Of a DNA stretch of 64,000 bases, positions 58,723-64,000 are shown in pieces; the first letter of the stretch is position 1, and each line of letters opens with the position of its first letter. The stretch is from NCBI RefSeq assembly GCF_020283565.1, contig NC_060060.1:22258001-22322000 (forward strand), read 5' to 3'. The DNA is from Trifolium pratense. Taxonomy: Eukaryota; Streptophyta; Magnoliopsida; Fabales; Fabaceae. Position numbers and translations under genes: made by a program. The notes under the pieces are model-generated. The model saw only the letters and a list, made by a program, of their open reading frames with translations. It searched no databases and was not told where the DNA came from.

Positions 58723-61700
58723 ATGGAGTTACTGAAATTTTCGAAGTTCAAGCTTCAACTACAATCTCTCCTAACCGAAGTTCGAGATCTTAGGGTAACG
58801 ATTTTCCTCTCCGACGCTATTTTCCATTTTCGCCGTTTTTTGTTCCACTAACTTCATCTCTTTCAGGACAGAGAACGCTCCGCCACCGAACAACACCATC
58901 ATCTAATCAAGGTTTTCGAAAATTGTTCAATTAGGTTTTCATTTTTCGTATTGAATTGATTTTTCGTTTGTGTTGATTTGGTTTGTGGTTTTTGAAAATT
59001 AGAAACAGAAACGGAATGAGGAAGAGTGTAGTAGAAAGATACAGGAATTGCAAGGTGAATTGGCTTCTGTTAAAGAAGAGCGCCAGAAATTGGAGAGAAA
59101 GGTTTGTGGAATTTATTGTTTATGTGATGTGAATATGATGGTGAAGTTTTTTTTTTGAAAAAGGGTTAATTGTTTTTGGTTTATAATGTAGGTGAATTAT
59201 GTGCAGAATGATAATGAGATGCTTGAAAATAAGCATAAAGAGTTGAAGGGAACATTGAATAGCTTGCTTCAGTCCAGGGAAAATTTTGTGGTTGCTTATG
59301 AGGTTATTGTGTGTGATTAGTGTTTTTATTGTTTGCTACTAATTGTTATTGCTTGTTATGTTCTTGCATTATGCGACTTCAAGCGTGTCCGGTTTGTTAT
59401 TAGGTTCCGCGATAGAAAGTGGTTTTAGATTGGATTGTCTATGTATTAAATGGAAAATTACATTACTGGTTACACAAGTTGCCAATTTCTTATCATTACT
59501 ATTCACAGTATTTTATATTAATAGAATAGAAGGGTTACACATGTGGGAAAAACTGGGGGTCTGTTTTTTAAGAAAGATCGTCGTTATTGTTTAAAGGCTT
59601 AAAGCATAGTAAGCGGAGGGAAACGGCTAATGTTAAACTAATTAAGTATGACAGGAAGAGTGAGTTTTTATACCCCTCTCCTTTCAAGATTTTTAATTAC
59701 CTACTGGGGTTCAATTTGGTTAATAAACTGAAGTGCATGAATTTGAGCATAACTGAAATAGATGAGGGGAATTTTGGGAGTTTTTAGAACACCATGTAAT
59801 GAAATCAGAGTATGCTGTTTTTTTACTCAAAGTTCTGATCTATTAGCTAATACCTTTATCTAGTCCATATGTTTGACCATAACTGAAACTTTTCTGTGTT
59901 GGTGGATTGAGGGAGCAAAAGCGGAGTTAGTAGGTTTAGACAGCAAGATTTGGGATTAGAATTTTTTATGGTGCAATGGGAATTAGTAAAGCAACGAAGG
60001 CTCATACATACTTTATAGTGGAACTATAATCTTTTTTTTTTTTTTTTTTGAACTCCTGTTTATGGACTGCCATTGGTTGTTGTGTATTAAAGTTTTAAAA
60101 AATGGGTTATGCAGGAATCTACTTCTCACATGAAACGTTCAATTGAAAGCAAAGATAGGATGCTTAGCGTCCTCTCAGAGAAGATAAATTCTCACCTACT
60201 ATTATTTGATTCTATAGAGAAGGAGGTGTTTTATATCAAGCAAATTTTGGATAAAGTGCAGAACATTGTCAAAGATAAAGAAGATGTTGGTAAGTAGTTT
60301 TTTAACTGGCACTGATTCGAAGCATGCATGTTTGTGGATATTCTTACCAACCACACAAGTTTCATTGCATTTTTAGTTATTTTTATCTTTCCTTTATTCA
60401 GTGACCAGCTTGAAAAACAAAATGGACCAGGTCTCTGCATTTGAAAAAGAATTTGTTGGTAATTAAGAAATCCCTTTATTCTGTTCTACCCTTTAAATAT
60501 GTCAATGATGCATTCATCTAAGCTTTATTAACTAAATTTTTTTCCCTTTTGTTCTAGAACATATCACAGACCTAAGAAATAAACTGCAAAACAAAGAGGC
60601 CGAGTCAAGAAAAAAGGATAGAGTCATCTCAGAACTTGAAGCAAAGCTTGATGCGGAAAAACTTAGCAACAATAACCAAGATCAAATAGAAGATATATCC
60701 ATACCACTGCGGATTAGTTATCTATTTGAAATTACAAAAGAATAATTTACATTTTCATTAAATGTTTTTAATTCGTTTCTTAACTAGTGCCACCTTCAGA
60801 AAACTATATTGGCAAAGGATGCAGAGATACATAATTTAATTTCAGACAAAGAGGTATCATATTCAACTTTTTCAATATGCTTTTTCAATTCTGATTAGAA
60901 ATATTACTATTTTCTGACTTTTTTTAAAAATAATCCAAAGGCTTTGCATAAAGAAGTTGGAAGCTTAAGATTCATCTTACAGAGGTTTCAGGGCACAATT
61001 ACTAATATGAATGAAGAGGTAGGTGAAATTTTGTTCATATTTTCTAGTTCGAAGGGTTTTATTTTCAATATTTAGTTTTTAAATTTTGTTTGTTGGCCAT
61101 TTTGTCATTCTCTTTTTTGAACTTGATCTATGTATTTTTAATTTCAAAGGTACGAGGACAATAAGGGATACTCCGTGAGGTCCTTTTCATAATAAATAAT
61201 TGTGTATTTCTTTGTCCTAATTATAAGAAACATATACCCTCTTTCTTTGTCTTTCTTCTGTTGTCCTGAATGAATTTAATTAATGTACTATAGAAATATT
61301 TGGAATAAGTTAAAACTTCCTTTGATCTTAGTGATTTAAATTCTTTTCATTGGTTTTAGTGAGTTAGTCATTTTTTCTGGTAAATGTAAATAGCACCGGA
61401 GATAACTACTTTCCTGGCCTTGAATTACATTGTTCTCAATTCTTTTCACTCAGCACATTGTTTTATAGATACACAAGTGCGTACGTTTGAATGATTTTTA
61501 CATTTGTATTCTAAATTGGGCTGCCTGCATGGTTATTTTAGTTTGGCAATACAATTCAGTAAAAGAGTGCTCCTTTTATAGGAGAAGGCACGCAAAGTCT
61601 ACTCCTAAAATCAAGGAGAGAGATTCTCAAATAAAATAAAACTGATATCAATAATAAATGCTATTGTTAGTTCTCAATGTTGAGGAGCATTTTTTTTTGG

Positions 61701-62472
61701 TATGTGTATTTCAGTACAATGCTTATTTTATTCCAGGACAAAAAGTTATTCTCATCAATTTTGCAACATAAAGAAGCAAGTACAATAGATATGAAGATAG
61801 AAGATATCAGGTAAAACTTATTTATTTAATACTCAGATATTTCTGTTTAAATTTATAGGCTTATTCAGTATAGAAAGAAAATAATATACTCCCTTGGAGA
61901 CATGTCTTCCTTGGTTGGTAGTTAAGGTCATTCCTGTTAATTTTGGTTTTTATTTTATGCTATATTGACATGTTTTTAACCAAATTCCAAAACAAAACCA
62001 AACGATACGAGACTTTTAAACTGAAATTGAATAGGACAAGAAACATATTCAATAAAGAACATAATCTTTATAACCCAATATTTGGTTCCTATTACTCATT
62101 CATACCCATTCACGACGAGAGATTTGAAAGAAAGCATACCTGATGAGAAAGCCATAGTATTTCGATGAGGGAATTACAGGCGGCAGCATCTTCATAATGT
62201 CATAGCTTTGTGACCTAATTTCAAATAGACCACTTCAGTTTAGGCTAAGTTGATAACGACTGCAACACCATTAAACGTTGGACGTGTGGCCCACTTTTAT
62301 ATATATACTTGGTAATGAGGGAACGGAAGATATTGGACTGTCCTTCATTTGTAGGCTTACAGATGAATAATTCACTCATTTCATTTCATTAATATTATAA
62401 TAATAATGTCTCTTTCCTAGGACCGAAGATTTTGTTCAAAACAATGAAGAGAAGTCTCAAGAACCTACTTGA
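58723..62472 (+). CDS. Coiled-coil protein of unknown function, eleven exons
   Basis: Exons: 58723-58794, 58867-58911, 59003-59101, 59192-59302, 60115-60289, 60402-60458, 60558-60694, 60794-60853, 60941-61018, 61737-61810 and 62421-62472; 319 residues, all joins in phase. The start opens MELLKFSKFKLQLQSLLTEV. Almost the whole protein is charged heptad-like sequence (QELQGELASVKEERQKLERK; NEMLENKHKELKGTLNSLL; LRNKLQNKEAESRKKDRVIS), predicting long coiled coils, without a catalytic motif, signal peptide or membrane segment. It could be a cytoskeletal, nuclear or meiotic structural protein; I do not recognise the family with confidence. Intron 7 (60695-60793) lacks GT-AG borders that keep the frame and instead fits a U12-type AT-AC intron. 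A polyadenylation signal lies at 62847-62852. Confidence 0.85.
60695..60793 (+). other. Probable U12-type AT-AC intron
   Basis: A 99-bp intron 7 of the coiled-coil gene. Donor ATATCCAT (consensus ATATCCTT), branch-site-like TTCTTAAC at 60777-60784 (consensus TCCTTAAC), and acceptor ...GCCAC with its AC about ten bases after the branch A. Joining GAT to CTT keeps the frame and the coiled-coil pattern (QIED then LQKTIL). No GT-AG alternative does so. Confidence 0.75.
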
Positions 62473-62846
62473 TTGTTGTATTACATGGCACAGGTTTGTA
62501 GAGTCTTTCAATCCTGTTTTGAAACACTTAAGTAATAGTGATTTGACCACATTATACAAACAACAACTGACATTGTTTATGACTGTTATCTATGTGAGAA
62601 ACAATAACTTTGAACCATGGCGGTTAATATAGGACAACACATTTTCATGGAGATTTTTTCTTATTCTGTTGTCCTTCACTTCATTGTTAGCAAATAGCAT
62701 TTGGTTAGAGTACCGCCTTGTCCGCAAATAACCAAAGAAGCACTGAAATTACAAATTTCAGAAATTGATATTTGTGAATGAAAATTCTGAGTTTAGTACT
62801 TTAGTTGTTTGTTGTATAATTTGTCATGTATTCCTCAAAAGTTTTC

Positions 62847-62852
62847 AATAAA
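62847..62852 (+). terminator. Polyadenylation signal of the coiled-coil gene
   Basis: AATAAA about 375 bp after the stop codon at 62470-62472, the first strong candidate downstream. Confidence 0.5.
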
Positions 62853-63264
62853 AAGGGAAAAGAAATTCATATGCTTATTTTTGTAAACCGAGTTTGTTTC
62901 ATAGAGTGGTGCTAAGAAAAAAGATAAACAGCATTCATGTGCTGAAAATATGTAGTCAATGCAGATTTATAAAGAAATTTAGGAGAAGCTATCATATACC
63001 AATAGAGGTTGTGGTTGGCATACTAATGCAAAAGGTCCACAGAAGTTTGGGTTTGCTCCATTTACCCAAACTCCTGAGTGAGGAATTTTGGATTGGGTAG
63101 CCATTATTGTAACTACTATCTGTATCCTGTGATGGAGGAATGGAAAAGGTAAATTTAAAATGTTGTAATGATTCCACAGCCAGTGGGGTAAGAGCCTTTG
63201 CTTGAAATAAATTAAAAAATGAAAGGTTTGAAAAGTAATTAATGCCTTTTAAGCAAAAATCTTA

Positions 63265-63817
63265 CCTCTGGTCTAATTTATAAGCAAAAATCCTTAAAAA
63301 AAATTGGCCTCAACTATGGAGGTGATCTCAACTCCTCAAATATAAGCAAATGTCAACTATTTTGTCTACATTTAATGTTATTTTTCTAAAATTATCCTTG
63401 CATTAATTACTTAATGTTGTGAGTAGATGACCATTAATTAGGGGATAGATTAGTAAATGTATTTATTTTTATACATGAAATTAAGAAAATTAAATGCACT
63501 TAACTATCATTCTTAATTAGTATGAAACTATGGTTTTTTTGCTTATAATTGCAACAAAACATAGGTTCACACTTATTAAAAATTAAGAATAAGAATGATA
63601 GTTAAGTGCATTTAATTTTCTTGATTTTATGGAAAACAAATAAACACGTTTACTAATCTACCCTTAATTGATAGTCATCTACTCATAACATTATGTAATT
63701 AATGTAAGGATAATTTTGGAAAATTACCATTAAATGTAGATATAATAGTTGACATTTGCTTATATTTGAGGCCAAAACGTTATGGAGACTTTTGCTTATA
63801 AACAAGGCCACAAGGAG
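63265..63817. repeat. Long Stowaway-like foldback element
   Basis: A 553-bp near-palindrome with ends CCTCTGGTCTAATTTATAAG and, on the other strand, CTCCTTGTGGCCTTGTTTAT, flanked by TA. The arms match for over 200 bp (for example TTAAGTGCATTTAATTTTCT near 63603 against its complement near 63487). Confidence 0.8.
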
Positions 63818-64000
63818 TATTTCATTATGTAAGGGAAACATCTGTCATTACCTTCTAAAATATATGTACAGGACAGTTAAACTATGATGAGTCGCAGGCA
63901 TGAAGTATTATGCTTAACCCCACTGCAGTCACCACTCTCTGAATTTGGATGGGGTCATTTATTTTTTAAAAGAATTTTTAGCTTAATTCCAGGTTATTTT

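Noticed and set aside
60695..60762. Reading exon 7 through to the next stop, or splicing at the weak GTTATC donor with the CTTCAG acceptor
   Set aside because: Read-through breaks the coiled-coil pattern; the GTTATC donor puts the next exon out of frame with an early stop.

Overview
The window is plant nuclear DNA, almost certainly from an inverted-repeat-lacking-clade legume such as Medicago or a close relative. The evidence is AT-rich sequence, genes split by GT-AG introns, a dense mix of legume-style MITEs, SINEs and LTR elements, and a two-exon nodule-specific cysteine-rich (NCR) peptide gene, a family known from that clade. There are no bacterial-style operons, rRNA genes, functional tRNA genes or CRISPR arrays. 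Species is inferred, not proven.

Genes, left to right. (1) 95-9586, minus: the first ten exons of an ALA3-like P4-ATPase (lipid flippase), running off the left edge. (2) 15122-17482, minus: a type I (M-gamma, AGL80-like) MADS-box gene whose MADS domain is split by a 1.8-kb intron holding a transposon. (3) 33923-37144, plus: a four-exon plastid- or membrane-type protein resembling SHORT HYPOCOTYL IN WHITE LIGHT 1. (4) 46910-49879, minus: a six-exon bHLH transcription factor of the bHLH79 type. (5) 54887-55184, minus: the NCR peptide gene. (6) 58723-62472, plus: an eleven-exon coiled-coil protein of unknown function containing a probable U12-type AT-AC intron. The genes look functionally unrelated. 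All exon joins were worked out by hand, and every join keeps the reading frame.

The rest is mobile-element sequence. The largest feature is a 9.3-kb imperfect palindrome at 20048-29342: two truncated copies of one defective Ty3/gypsy element joined tail to tail, with a hAT-like element nested in the right arm. It appears to sit inside the remains of an older element carrying a plant-mobile-domain (PMD) gene (about 19.1-33.4 kb). Three solo LTRs with exact 5-bp target duplications lie at 10744-11278, 12046-13450 and 44956-45615. The second is nested inside a terminal-inverted-repeat element. Other elements include a Helitron with a clear 3' hairpin (to 40466), a Mutator-like foldback with an internal 407-bp tandem duplication (41040-42263), hAT elements with 8-bp duplications (14345, 51863), Stowaway-like and Mutator-like MITEs, several tRNA-derived SINEs, and a degraded Ty1/copia RNase H fragment (57297-58013).

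Stretches with little recognisable content are 37222-37532, 50418-51862 and 52654-54886, plus the AT-rich parts of 13574-15121 and 17483-20047.
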